Source: an uncultured Mycoplasmataceae bacterium (GTDB lineage Bacteria; Bacillota_I; Bacilli_A; Mycoplasmatales; Mycoplasmoidaceae). From it: 64,000 bases of DNA. Under the pieces are notes generated by a model. That model was not told where the DNA came from. It did no database searches and worked only from the letters and a program-made list of their open reading frames with translations. The translations under genes were made by a program, and so were the position numbers. The DNA is taken from NCBI GenBank assembly GCA_900544585.1, contig UQVX01000001.1:310001-374000 (forward strand), in the 5' to 3' direction. This document shows positions 36,286 to 46,622 of this stretch, one piece after another. Every line of letters starts with the position of its first letter. Position 1 is the first letter of the stretch.

Positions 36286-37247
36286 TATTCTTGCCCTCAA
36301 GGTAATTCATCAACTGATTTTGGATTTTCATTTCTAGAAATAGAAGAAACTGCACCATCTTTAAATTTAATAACTAGTGTCCCTAAACCTTCAAATATTG
36401 GGTTGTGGGTAACAATGATAACTGTAGTGCCATACTTTTTGTTAATATCAACAAACTCTTTCATCACCAATTTAGACATCTCTTCATCAATTGCGCCTGT
36501 TGGTTCATCACCAAAAAGAATAGTTGGGTTCTTAGCAAATGCTCTAGCAATTGATACCCTTTGTTGTTGTCCTCCTGACAATTGATGAGGAAATTTATTT
36601 TTATGTTCTAACATTCCAAATGATTCTAAAACTTCTTCTGGATTAATTTTTTTAGACTTATCAGTTTGTAAATCAGCACCAATTTCAACATTTTCTTTTA
36701 CAGTTAAATTTGGAAGTAATCCATATTGTTGAAAAACATAACCAACATTAATTTGTCTAAATTTTGTTAATTCACTATCCTTTAAATTGATTAAATTTTG
36801 GCCACAAACATTTGTAACACCATCTGTAGCACGATCCAATCCTGAAATGATGTTCATCAAAGTTGTTTTACCAGAACCTGATGGTCCTAAAATAACTACA
36901 AAGTCACCTCTTTTGATATTCAAATTAACACCCTTTAAAATTTGAGTAACAATATAACCATTAGTATAATATTTAGTAACATTCTTTAATTCAATGATGT
37001 CATCATTATGCTTGAAAGAAATTATTTTTTCACCTTTATGTGGTTGATTTAATTTATTGATTTCTTTGGCAAAACTTTTAAGTTCTTTTTTCTTGTCTCT
37101 TGTTAAATTTCTAAATTCTTTTTTTTGTTTAATTTTTAAATTTCTATCATTGATCTTATCTTCTAGAGATGGTTTTTTTGTGACCATAATTTCTTCGTGA
37201 ATAGGGGAAGATTTTGGGGTTTTACTAGTTTTCTTCTTATTTTCCAT
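36285..37247 (-). CDS. LolD/MacB-type ABC transporter ATPase
   Basis: 320 residues. An 80-residue Lys/Glu-rich leader precedes an ABC domain with GPSGSGKTT (about 118), FQQYGLLPNLTVKENVEIG, signature LSGGQQQR and ILFGDEPTGAID. This is the cassette type that partners FtsX-like permeases, two of which lie elsewhere in the window (5956-10422 and 52618-57042). A pairing with them is inference. It ends ...ELPWGQE through a TGA codon, with the stop overlapping secA. Confidence 0.88.
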
Positions 37248-37286
37248 TTATAACAACCTATATATCCATAAATTGAAATAATATCC

Positions 37287-38081
37287 CTATATTTTAGCAT
37301 TTATATTTAATGCTTTAAAAGCATTTGATAACAATTGCTTGTTTAATGTCTCAAGATTTATTTGTAAAATTTCACTAATAAATTTGTTTGTGTGCACCAG
37401 ATATTGTGGATAATTTGTTTTGCCTCTAAATGGAACTGGTGTTAAAAAAGGTGCATCAGTTTCAGTTAACAACAAATTTAAAGGGATGATTTTAATAGCT
37501 TCCCGTAAATAATTAGCATTTTTAAATGTAATTATTCCTGGAATAGAAATATAACAATTTAAGTCAATATATTTTTGCACTTCAGTTGCATTACCACTAA
37601 AGCAGTGCACAATTCAAGTTAAATTAAGATGCAAATTTTGCTTAATAATTTCAATTGCATCATCATGGGCATCACGAATATGCATCATGACTGGTAACCC
37701 TAATTCATGAGCTACTAAAATTTGGGTTTGAAAAACTAACTTTTGTTGTGCCTTAACTTTTTCATCTTGACAATAGTAGTAATCCAAACCACATTCACCA
37801 ATACACAAAATTTTTTCAGGAGATTTATGATACAAATTAACCAAAAATTCTCTTATTTCAATCATATTTTGATGATTTATTGCATCTTCTGGATGAATGC
37901 CAATGGAACAAAATAAATGGTCATATTGTTGAGCTTGCTTAACTGCTAATTGTGAACTATTCTTATCGCAACCAACAATATTTATGCCCATTTCTAATGA
38001 TTTTAATTCAGCAACTATATCAGATAATTCTGAACTTAATGGTTCGTAATTAGTATGTGTATGTGTATCAAAATATTTCAT
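37287..38081 (-). CDS. tatD: TatD family metal-dependent deoxyribonuclease
   Basis: Predicted DNase/3'-5' exonuclease. DTHTHTNY gives the HxH metal ligands at the N-terminus, followed by CIGECGLDYYY, MHIRDAHDD and TETDAPFLTPVPFRGKTN. 264 aa, normal. One TGA (Trp) at 37611-37613. ATG 38081 (MKYFDTH) with TAGGAAA upstream is chosen over an earlier in-frame Met. It starts 2 nt after the mnmE stop. Confidence 0.92.
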
Positions 38082-38083
38082 TA

Positions 38084-39421
38084 TTATTTTCCTAAACAAA
38101 AGTTTTTAAACAATTCATCCAAAAAGTCATATTCATAATCTAAACCTAAAACTTTGTTTAGACTATCTAAACTACTATTGTAAGATTCAATTACTAAATC
38201 TAATGGAACATTGTTATTTAATTGACTAATTGATTGTTCCAAGTAGTGAATAGATTGTTCTAATAAGTTAATTTGTCTTTGTGATTGCAAAACATTCATA
38301 TCTGAATTACTAAAATCTTCTACTTCGAATAATTTTTTAATTTTATGAATTAAATCATCAATTTCATTGTTTATTGCACTAATGACAACTTCATTTGAAG
38401 CTAAATCAATTTTGGATTTAGACAAATCTGATTTTGTATAAACAATAATATGTTTGTGTTGCAAAATATCATTGTATTGCTGTTTTCAACTAGAATCCAA
38501 TTCATTTATTGGTTGTAATAAGAGTACTAAATCTACTTGTTTTAGATATTCTTTTGCTTTGTTAATACCTAATTGTTCAACTTCATCATTTGTTGTTCTA
38601 ATGCCTGCTGTATCAAAAAGCTTTAAGGTAATATCATCAATATTAATGCTGGCTTCAATAATGTCTCTAGTCGTTCCAGGAATATGACTAACAATTGCTT
38701 TGTCACTCTTAGTTAAAGTATTAAGTAGTGTGGATTTACCTGCATTAGGTGCACCTAAAATAAGAATTTTTATTCCTTCATTTAAAGGAATGAATCTCTT
38801 AGAATTATTCAATAATTCCTTTAGTTGTTTAATTAATTTATTTGTAATTTCGTGTGCATAATTTGATGTAACTTGCTCTACATCATCATATTCTGGATAG
38901 TCAATATTGACTTCAATTTGACCAATTAAATTGAATAATGCGTTTCTAATTTTTTTTAACACTTCACTAGTTTTGCCGCTCAATGCATTAATTGATCCTT
39001 TAATTGCTAATTCATTTTGAGCATGAATTAAATTGTTAATAGCTTCAGTTTGAGAAAGGTCAATTTTTTTATTCATCATTGCGCGCTTAGTGAATTCACC
39101 TTTAGTTGCTAGTTGTGCACCATATTTAATTAGTAAACTTAAAATTTTATCAGCAATCAATACTCCCCCATGACAATTGATTTCTACAATATCTTCACCA
39201 GTATAACTGTTGGGAGCAACAAAACAATTAATTAAAACATTATCAATAACTTGGTTATTATCCACAATATTAGCATGTGTAATTTTGTAACCCTTTTTAT
39301 CAATAGTTTTATCTGTAATTAAATTGATAATATGATAAGCATTGGGTCCTGACATACGAATCAAATGAATAGCACAATTCATTCTAGCAGTAGCCAATGC
39401 ACAAATAGTAGTTTTAAACAT
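38084..39421 (-). CDS. mnmE: tRNA modification GTPase MnmE
   Basis: Works with MnmG to modify U34 of tRNAs. The folate-binding N-domain begins MFKTTICALATARMNCAIHLIRMSG, the GTPase domain has GAPNAGKSTLLN and LFDTAGIRTT, and the C-terminus ends FCLGK, the conserved Cys-containing tail. 445 aa. One TGA (Trp) within the GTPase domain. Its ATG overlaps the holB-like stop by 1 nt. Confidence 0.96.
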
Positions 39422-40200
39422 TACAATCCTGTCATAATTTGATAAAGCTTAAGAAACAGTAATGGCCTTACTGGGTTAACACTAATGTTTTCCATTATTT
39501 CTAATAATTGGTTTTGTTGAGACAAATTACCTACTAATATCAAACTTTTTATTAAAATCTTGATTTCATGAAATTCTCAATTTTTAAATTCATTAAATTG
39601 GGATTTGTAATTCTCAAAGTTTGGTTTCATTAAAAAATCATGCGTTGCTTTTAATTTAATTAAGTTTTCACTATTACAAAATTCTTTTAATGCTTCAACA
39701 TCATTGAATAATTGAGTTATTCAATGATGTTTGTCCAATTTAAATTCTTTCTTTAATTCTTCTAGAGCGACCTCATCTGGTTCTAAATAAAATACTTTAC
39801 ATCTACTAACAATAGTTATTGGTAACTCATTTATTGAATTAGTAGTAAAAATACCCATTGTATTATCACCTGGTTCTTCAATAAATTTCAATAAGCAATT
39901 GTATGCTTCATTACTTGCATATTGGAAATTCTTTAGATAGTAAAACTTAGCATTATTATCAGTTATGTTTGAATGACTGAATTGTTTAATAATGGATAGT
40001 ACATCATCTTTTTTGATATTTTTTTTGTAGCCATCCAAGATGATTAAATCTAAATAATTTTGTAAATTATGTAGACTAATTGTAGCTAACTTTTCAATCA
40101 AGCTTTTTACAATTGCATCTGGATTACTATTGTTATTCAAAACCAAAATAACTGAACTACTAAAAGAGTCAATATTATTAATAATTTCAGAATTATTCAT
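39421..40200 (-). CDS. holB: DNA polymerase III delta-prime-like subunit
   Basis: Clamp-loader subunit related to HolB/DnaX. Only a short core is recognisable: KFYYLKNFQYASNEAYNCLLKFIEEPGDN and IFTTNSINELPITIVSRCKVFYL, the SRC-box region. There is no P-loop or zinc motif, as expected for delta-prime in mollicutes. 259 aa with one TGA. The ATG (MNNSEIINN) at 40200 overlaps the tmk stop by 8 nt, the same tmk-holB coupling known in other bacteria. Confidence 0.82.
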
Positions 40201-40858
40201 GTTTATTCTCGTAGTGTTTAATAACTTCAATGCACTTATCTACAAGTGTATCAATCGATAAATTAGCATCCAATCTAATTACATTTGACTTATTAGCAAA
40301 GTATTCTTTGTAAGATTTTGCTATTTGGAAATGAAAATTTAAATTTTCATCATCAAATCGGTTTGTATCTCGATTATTATTTTTAATTCTATCCAAACCA
40401 ACTTGGGGATCAACATCTAGATAAAAAGTTATATCAGGTAATAATCCTTGAATGGCAAATTCATTAATTTTGGTGACTAACTCTACACCTAATCCTCTAA
40501 CATAACCCTGGTAAACAATTGAAGAATCTAAGTATCTATCGCATAATACAATTTTATTGCTTTCTAAAGCTGGTCTTATTGTTTGAATTACATGTGCAGA
40601 TCGACTAGCAGCAAATAAAAGTGCCTCTGTAATATTCGGTATATTGCAAGCATCTTTTTTATTAAGCAGGATATTTCTAATTTCTTCGGCTAATAAATTG
40701 TTTTCCCCACCTGGTTCACGGGTAGTCAATGTGCCAGAGTATTTAATTTCACCATTGTTGATGCAATAATTTATTTTTTTATTTAAAAATTGAATCAATG
40801 TAGTTTTACCACTACCTTCAGGTCCTTCAAATGTTATAAATAAACCCCTGTGAACCAT
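40193..40858 (-). CDS. tmk: Thymidylate kinase
   Basis: Phosphorylates dTMP to dTDP. P-loop GPEGSGKTTLIQFL at residues 11-24, TTREPGG, the DRYLDSSIVYQG motif and a lid region DNNRDTNRFDDE. 221 aa, normal. First gene of the overlapping set tmk-holB-mnmE-tatD on the minus strand. No coding sequence lies upstream for 2.3 kb. Confidence 0.95.
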   Translation of the reverse strand: MVHRGLFITFEGPEGSGKTTLIQFLNKKINYCINNGEIKYSGTLTTREPGGENNLLAEEIRNILLNKKDACNIPNITEALLFAASRSAHVIQTIRPALESNKIVLCDRYLDSSIVYQGYVRGLGVELVTKINEFAIQGLLPDITFYLDVDPQVGLDRIKNNNRDTNRFDDENLNFHFQIAKSYKEYFANKSNVIRLDANLSIDTLVDKCIEVIKHYENKHE

Positions 40859-41340
40859 AATTAACTAACTTTCAAACAAAAACTCAATAAATTTGTAAAT
40901 TGTGTTTTGAAACTGTTTGGCCAAAATACAAACCCTAGTAGGACCATAAACAATCTAAAGGTATGTATTCTTTAAAATACAAATCATAGATGATTTTAAC
41001 CTAAAAATTTAAATTCAGTGCACTATTGCACTAAAATAGTATTTTTAATAAAAATAACAAGTTAATTTTATCTTAAAAATCTAAATATATCACTTTGTAG
41101 CCAATTATTTTTTCAATCGTTTGGTAGAGTATGTTTTACCATACCGCCCTTAATTTTCTTAATAATGGTTGGGCAAATGTTTAAGTTAAACACTGGGTGT
41201 AATAATTTTATTGTTCAAATGACAATACAATGTCAATTAATGAATAAATATTGTCTTAACTGTTGTATTTCCTTGATTTTATGTTCTAGATTTTTAAGTT
41301 GTAATGACCTATAAATGACAATTTAATTGCTTAAATAGAC
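40859..41340. other. Non-coding AT-rich spacer
   Basis: No frame with a start, RBS and reasonable length on either strand. The only structure noticed is a short hairpin GTGCA-CTAT-TGCAC near 41015-41030. It presumably holds the tmk promoter. Confidence 0.5.
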
Positions 41341-41368
41341 AATAAAAACCTAGCTGTCACTAGCTAGG
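41341..41368 (-). terminator. Terminator of tiny-peptide unit C/E
   Basis: On the minus strand CCTAGCT and AGCTAGG form a perfect 7-bp stem followed by TTTTTATT, 30 nt after the stop of the 20-residue ORF. Confidence 0.85.
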
Positions 41369-41398
41369 AAACGATATTTTTCTACAAGATGGATTATC

Positions 41399-41461
41399 CT
41401 ATATTAGAGTAATTGATAGGATAAATATTATAAGGAGTTTTAAGATGGATCTTATATCCAT
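41399..41461 (-). CDS. Tiny hydrophobic peptide, unit C/E (20 aa)
   Basis: The ORF begins MDIRSILKLL and continues with IIFILSITLI, one membrane helix with a basic N-terminal end. A perfect AAGGAG lies 7 nt upstream and a terminator lies 30 nt downstream, so the transcription unit is complete. Sequence is unlike the MNNNL peptides. Both RBS and start codon lie in a palindrome. Confidence 0.55.
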   Translation of the reverse strand: MDIRSILKLLIIFILSITLI

Positions 41462-41474
41462 TTTGAATCTCCTT
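41432..41474. promoter_or_regulatory. Palindrome carrying RBS and ATG on both strands
   Basis: AAGGAG...ATGGAT is followed by ATCCAT...CTCCTT. Either strand therefore presents AAGGAG plus ATG, and the RNA of either strand can fold so that both are sequestered. The minus-strand ORF is 20 codons; the plus-strand ORF (41445-41492) is 15 codons, less hydrophobic and without a terminator. Confidence 0.6.
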
Positions 41475-41476
41475 TT

Positions 41477-41572
41477 TTATACCACTACATAAGTAATGGT
41501 ATAAATACCATTTATATATAGGATAATTATTAGGATTAGATTGATAGCAACAAATACTAAGTTCTTATTAAT
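41477..41572 (-). pseudogene. Decayed tiny-peptide ORF of unit C
   Basis: Aligns with the MNNNL peptides (NKNLVFVA, then NLILIIILY), but the ATG has become ATT, the AAGGA site is lost and the ORF reads past the usual LYLL end into IYTITYVVV. Probably dead or dependent on leader translation. Confidence 0.5.
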
Positions 41573-41655
41573 ATCAGACTTCTTTGTTTATGAAACATAA
41601 ACAAAGAAAATCATCTAACTTTAGACCACAGAACCAGCCATTTAATAATTTGCAT
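41557..41655 (-). CDS. Leader ORF of unit C (32 aa)
   Basis: Starts MQIIKWLVLW like leaders A and B, then diverges and runs on through the hairpin to overlap the decayed tiny-peptide ORF. TTAAGGA lies about 12 nt upstream. Translation is uncertain. Confidence 0.35.
41582..41606 (-). promoter_or_regulatory. Perfect 11-bp hairpin, unit C
   Basis: CTTTGTTTATG, loop AAA, CATAAACAAAG. It is the same position as the weaker hairpin in A and B, between leader ORF and tiny-peptide ORF. Confidence 0.6.
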
Positions 41656-41816
41656 CTAAACTGATATTCCTTAATTAATGTTACTTAACAATATGTAGTA
41701 GCTAGAATCCAATCTTGGTCTATCAATTATTAAAATTTTTTTGAACCTTCCCATTGACTGTAGTTTTGCTAATGTAGACAAACTAAAACGTGATGGTTTG
41801 TTAAGATTGTAATAAT

Positions 41817-41853
41817 TAAAAAAACTAGCCCTTTTGAGAGAGCTAGTTTTTTT
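41817..41853. terminator. Bidirectional terminator of repeat unit B
   Basis: AAAAAACTAGC and GCTAGTTTTTTTT flank CCTTTTGAGAGA; the same CTAGC core as in unit A with a changed loop. Works in both directions. Confidence 0.75.
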
Positions 41854-41888
41854 TATCAGTTCTATGGTGCAAGTTAGACTAATCTATA

Positions 41889-41954
41889 CTATAATAAATA
41901 TAGCATTATGGTTAGGATTAGTATGATAATAACAAGTATTAAGTTGTTATTCAT
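41889..41954 (-). CDS. Tiny hydrophobic peptide, repeat B (21 aa)
   Basis: Starts MNNNL and ends MLYLL, all-hydrophobic between. AAAAAGGA lies 6 nt upstream of the ATG. Compared with copy A there are several base changes in 22 codons, all giving hydrophobic residues or silent, and the stop is TAG rather than TAA. Confidence 0.6.
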   Translation of the reverse strand: MNNNLILVIIILILTIMLYLL

Positions 41955-41974
41955 GTCTAATCCTTTTTCTTTGT

Positions 41975-42043
41975 TTATGTTTCCACAAACAAAGAAAATC
42001 GTCTAACAATACATCATAGAACCAACCATTTAATAATTTGCAT
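41975..42043 (-). CDS. Leader peptide ORF of repeat B (22 aa)
   Basis: Identical to the leader ORF of repeat A (MQIIKWLVLW...SLFVET), with AAGGAG 10 nt upstream and its stop inside the hairpin ahead of the peptide ORF. Confidence 0.5.
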
Positions 42044-42107
42044 CTTGTTGACGCTCCTTAATTAAATGTAACTTAACAATATATAGCAGCTAGACTTGAA
42101 TCCTGGT

Positions 42108-42155
42108 CTATCAATTGTTAAGGTTTTTGAACCTTTCCATTAAGCTGCGGTTCAA
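42108..42155 (-). CDS. Possible short ORF with TTG start, repeat B (15 aa)
   Basis: AAAGGAGG precedes TTG; the peptide is MNRSLMERFKNLNNW. Same caveats as the copy in repeat A. Confidence 0.3.
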
Positions 42156-42274
42156 TTTGCCTCCTTTATAGATAAGAATGGTGAGCAATTGATAATTGCT
42201 AAAATGTTAGCTTTGTTGTAGTTTGGCTGAGGTAGAAAAACTAAAACGCCTGTTAATACTGTAATTAATAAATA

Positions 42275-42308
42275 AAAAACTAGCTCTTAGGAAAAGCTAG
42301 TTTTTTTG
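42275..42308. terminator. Terminator of the unit D remnant
   Basis: AAAACTAGCT and AGCTAGTTTT flank a short loop, with T-run on the plus side and A-run on the other. Equivalent to the terminators of A and B. Confidence 0.7.
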
Positions 42309-42416
42309 TCAACTCTATGGGCAAGTTAGACTAATTTACCCTCTAATAAATATAGAGCTATTATTAGGCTCAATATTAGATAAGGTATATTACCTTGTTC
42401 ATATATTGCTCTTTTT

Positions 42417-42440
42417 TTTGTTTATGAAATCATAAACAAA
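42417..42440 (+). promoter_or_regulatory. Perfect 10-bp hairpin before the RBS, unit D
   Basis: TTTGTTTATG, loop AAAT, CATAAACAAA. The T-rich base upstream can extend pairing towards AAGGA at 42445-42449, so the RBS could be partly sequestered. Confidence 0.6.
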
Positions 42441-42455
42441 GAAAAAGGATTAGAC

Positions 42456-42527
42456 ATGAATAACAACTTAGTATTTGTTGCTATCATTCTAATCATACTA
42501 ATCTTAATAATCCTATATCTATTATAG
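42456..42527 (+). CDS. Tiny hydrophobic peptide, repeat D (23 aa)
   Basis: Starts MNNNLVFVA and ends ILYLL. AAAAAGGA lies 6 nt upstream. It is the only copy on the plus strand and has two extra residues, with the conserved start and end kept. Confidence 0.6.
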   Translation: MNNNLVFVAIILIILILIILYLL

Positions 42528-42575
42528 GATAAATTAATCTAACTATACACCATAGAACCTAAAAAAATAAACTAA

Positions 42576-43129
42576 TGTTTTCTCTATCTAGAAACATATG
42601 GAGTTTTTGTTTACTATAAGAGTGATATGGTTATAACATTTGTAGCCAGGGACAAAGATCTAGGAGTTATTATCTTGATGATATATGTAATTAATGTTAT
42701 AGAACAATTGGTGAAATATTTAGCTCTAATAATTAACCATCTATAAGTGTGGGCGGTTCGACTTATCAGGATTTTACTTCTATCTTACTTTTCAACTGCT
42801 CAATTGGATTATTATTACTAAAACTTACTAGCAACAGGTAATTGTTGGATACATTATAAACATGCTCAACAACAATAACAACATCATCATCCATCACTGT
42901 TAATCATTAATAATTTTCACGGAATCAACTAGAGAACCTAATACACCACTTCATCACTAATCTTGCTAATGTCAGTAAGATGCTGTGCTTAAACTGACTC
43001 TTGATCGGGAGCACCAATTTATTATTCCTACTAGTGTATAAGAATAAAAATCCTAAAACAATACCATTCCTTTGTTGGTTTGTTTTAGGATCCCCATAAC
43101 CATTTTCATATAAATACAAAATTCTAAAA
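42576..43129. other. Degenerate region between repeat array and serS
   Basis: No credible gene. The longest minus-strand frame (from about 43158 to 42925, [11 protein letters not shown]...) overlaps the serS 3' end in another frame and has no RBS, so it is likely chance or a remnant. CCTAAAACAA and TTTGTTTTAGG near 43055-43090 form an inverted repeat. Probably decayed accessory DNA plus the serS downstream region. Confidence 0.45.
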
Positions 43130-44410
<1,281 letters not shown>

Positions 44411-44414
44411 TTAA

Positions 44415-46622
44415 CTAACCATTACCTTTGTCTTTAGATTTAGGATTTTGTTTTTTTCTCATAGATTGAACTTCTGGAGGTAATTTTAAATTTTGGTGAA
44501 TGTAGTCAATTTGTTCTTTCACAATTGTTTCTAAAACTAATAGCGTTTCAACAATCAAATCAAGTTCTTTCTTGTTATTTTTAATGATATCTTTGGCTTT
44601 TTTATACTCTGATTGAATCAATTTTTCAATTTCTAAATCTAATTCACGAGCTGTAGCTTCACTAAACATCTTAGATTGGAATGGAGAAACATTCCCTTCA
44701 CTAGGTACAAATTGAGTCAAACCAATTTTACTCATACCAAGAGACAGAACCATTGCTTTAATAATTCTAGAAACTTTGTATAAATCGTTAGCAGCACCTG
44801 TCGTAATTTGATTAGGACCATAAATTACTTCTTCAGCTGCACGACCACCTAATGTCATTCTTACTTGGTTCAATAAATCTTCTTTTGTTTGAATAGTTTT
44901 TTCTTGTTCTGCTGGTGTTTGCATTGTATATCCAGCTGCATCACCACGTGGAATAATTGTAATCTTTTGGACTACTTCGGTATTTTTACTATGTAATCCC
45001 ACCAATGCATGCCCCGCTTCATGATAAGCGATTTGCTTCTTTTCAAAATCAGTAATTACCCGACCATGTCTAGCTGGACCACCAATTACTCTATCAATTG
45101 CTTCATCAATATCAGCGGACTTAATGACAATCTTATTTTTTCTTACTGCCAAGATTGCAGCTTCATTTAATACATTCTCTAATTGTGCGCCACTAAAACC
45201 TGGAGTTCTTCTTGCAACATCCAAAAGATTAACTTCAGAAGAAATATTTTTATTTTTAGAGTGAATTTTTAAAATTGCTTCTCTGCCTTTAATGTCAGGT
45301 AATGTTACTTGAATTTGTCTATCAAATCTACCTGGTCTTAAAATTGCTTCATCTAGAACATCAAGACGATTTGTTGCCGCAATAACAATCACTCCTGCAT
45401 CAGATGCAAAACCATCCATTTCTGCTAGCAATTGATTAATAGTTTGATCAGCAATGCCGCTTCCACCCATAACATCGTTTTTACCACGCTTAGATGCTAC
45501 TGAATCAATTTCATCAATAAAGATTATTGATGGTTTATTTTTTCTAGCTTTAGCAAATAAATCTCTAACTCTTTTTGCACCAACACCAACTAGCATATCT
45601 TCAAATGCTGAACCAGATGTTGCAAAAAAATTGCAATTTGCCTCACCTGCTACAGCCTTAGCAATCAATGTCTTACCAGTTCCTGGTGGACCATATAAAA
45701 TTACACCTTTAGGTGCACGAGCTCCCATTGCAGCATATTTAGATGAATTTTGAATATAATCTACTAATTCTTTTAATTCATCTTTTACTTCGTCAATTCC
45801 TGCTACATCACTAAACTTAACATTTGTCTTGGTAGATTTAACATTAGATTTACCAACACCAAAAATAGACTCTTGCCCACCAGACATCATCTTTTTGGCA
45901 TATGACATATAAAGTACAAACATTAGAATAATTAAAATTGTTGGTAGTAAACTAACAATTAAACCTAACCAATTAAATGAACTAGGCACTGTAGTTGCTA
46001 CTCTTCTTAATCCCATTATTCCTTGAGCTAAACGTTGTTCACCAGTTGTTATAGATTCACCTGGTACATAGATTAATTGTTGTTCACTTTTACCAAAAGT
46101 AATTTGATATCTATTTGTTGAACTATTTGCATTATTGGATGTACCAATATTCTCAATAAAGGCATTTAAAACAATTGGTGTAGTATAACCTTCTGCTTTT
46201 AATTTAACTTGGAATTGATTACTAGTGGTGCGGTAATAAGCAGATAAAAATGATGTTTGTTTACTAACATCGACTTTATATTCTTTGTTGTCATTATCTT
46301 TATCTGTAAAAGTCACAACATTACCAGATACATTAAATGAAACATTATCACTTAATACAATTTCAGTTTGTTTTGTACAAGACACAACAATTGGTGCCAC
46401 AATTGCTGCAATTATTCCTAAAGATAGAAACCAAATTAGAATTTTCTTTATAATTCTATTTCGTTTACTTTTTTTATCATCTGAATTAACATCTATGCTA
46501 GGTTTGTCTTGTTTAGGCTGAGAAAGGTCATTACTTGTATTAGTAGATTTTGGATTACTAATATTATTTTGCTCAAACCACTTGTAAGCTTTCTTTTTAA
46601 TAAAATTGAATCTACTCATCAT
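44415..46622 (-). CDS. ftsH: ATP-dependent membrane protease FtsH
   Basis: Membrane AAA+ zinc protease for quality control. A basic cytosolic N-terminus, TM1 near residues 60-85 (IWFLSLGIIAAIVAPIVVSC), an external domain, and TM2 (LIVSLLPTILIILMFVLY) precede the AAA domain (GPPGTGKT, IIFIDEIDSV, second region of homology ATNRLDVLDEAILRPGRFDR). The protease motif HEAGH follows. 735 aa. The ATG overlaps the hpt stop (TAATG), with AAGAAAGG upstream. Confidence 0.97.
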   Translation of the reverse strand: MMSRFNFIKKKAYKWFEQNNISNPKSTNTSNDLSQPKQDKPSIDVNSDDKKSKRNRIIKKILIWFLSLGIIAAIVAPIVVSCTKQTEIVLSDNVSFNVSGNVVTFTDKDNDNKEYKVDVSKQTSFLSAYYRTTSNQFQVKLKAEGYTTPIVLNAFIENIGTSNNANSSTNRYQITFGKSEQQLIYVPGESITTGEQRLAQGIMGLRRVATTVPSSFNWLGLIVSLLPTILIILMFVLYMSYAKKMMSGGQESIFGVGKSNVKSTKTNVKFSDVAGIDEVKDELKELVDYIQNSSKYAAMGARAPKGVILYGPPGTGKTLIAKAVAGEANCNFFATSGSAFEDMLVGVGAKRVRDLFAKARKNKPSIIFIDEIDSVASKRGKNDVMGGSGIADQTINQLLAEMDGFASDAGVIVIAATNRLDVLDEAILRPGRFDRQIQVTLPDIKGREAILKIHSKNKNISSEVNLLDVARRTPGFSGAQLENVLNEAAILAVRKNKIVIKSADIDEAIDRVIGGPARHGRVITDFEKKQIAYHEAGHALVGLHSKNTEVVQKITIIPRGDAAGYTMQTPAEQEKTIQTKEDLLNQVRMTLGGRAAEEVIYGPNQITTGAANDLYKVSRIIKAMVLSLGMSKIGLTQFVPSEGNVSPFQSKMFSEATARELDLEIEKLIQSEYKKAKDIIKNNKKELDLIVETLLVLETIVKEQIDYIHQNLKLPPEVQSMRKKQNPKSKDKGNG

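Larger units (their letters stand above)
41349..41790 (-). repeat. Tiny-peptide repeat unit C (diverged)
   Basis: A diverged version of units A and B. It keeps the leader-ORF start, the hairpin, the AATTATT/TTGATAGACC block and a terminator. The hydrophobic ORF has lost its ATG, and an extra ORF (41399-41461) is inserted before the terminator. Units C, B and D lie in tandem with a period of about 440 bp. Confidence 0.7.
41801..42205 (-). repeat. Tiny-peptide repeat unit B
   Basis: Nearly identical to unit A (11656-12062): over 41954-42140 differences are few, while the peptide ORF and terminator are more divergent. It contains the same ordered parts: palindrome, TTG ORF (42108-42155), TGCTATATAT, leader ORF, hairpin, peptide ORF, terminator. 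Confidence 0.8.
42262..42575. repeat. Tiny-peptide repeat unit D, head-to-head remnant plus inverted copy
   Basis: The left part (42275-42370) is the 3' end of a minus-strand unit: terminator stem with CTAGCT, then a tail encoding ...ALYLL. The right part (42400-42575) is a plus-strand copy with hairpin, RBS, peptide ORF and the 3' sequence TAAATTAATCTAAC...CATAGAAC, whose terminator is decayed. The leader ORF is absent. Confidence 0.7.

Noticed and set aside
41445..41492. Plus-strand 15-codon ORF in the palindrome as a gene
   Set aside because: Its RBS and ATG follow automatically from the palindrome, the peptide is less hydrophobic and there is no terminator; listed only as part of the palindrome.
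41340..42575. CRISPR array or IS element as explanation of the repeats
   Set aside because: Units are about 440 bp, not short repeats with uniform spacers, and no transposase, cas gene or terminal inverted repeats with target duplication were seen.
42266..42575. Simple invertible promoter/phase-variation switch at unit D
   Set aside because: The left flank still holds the 3' end of a minus-strand ORF, so a clean inversion at the inverted TCTAAC/GTTAGA blocks does not reconstruct a normal unit.
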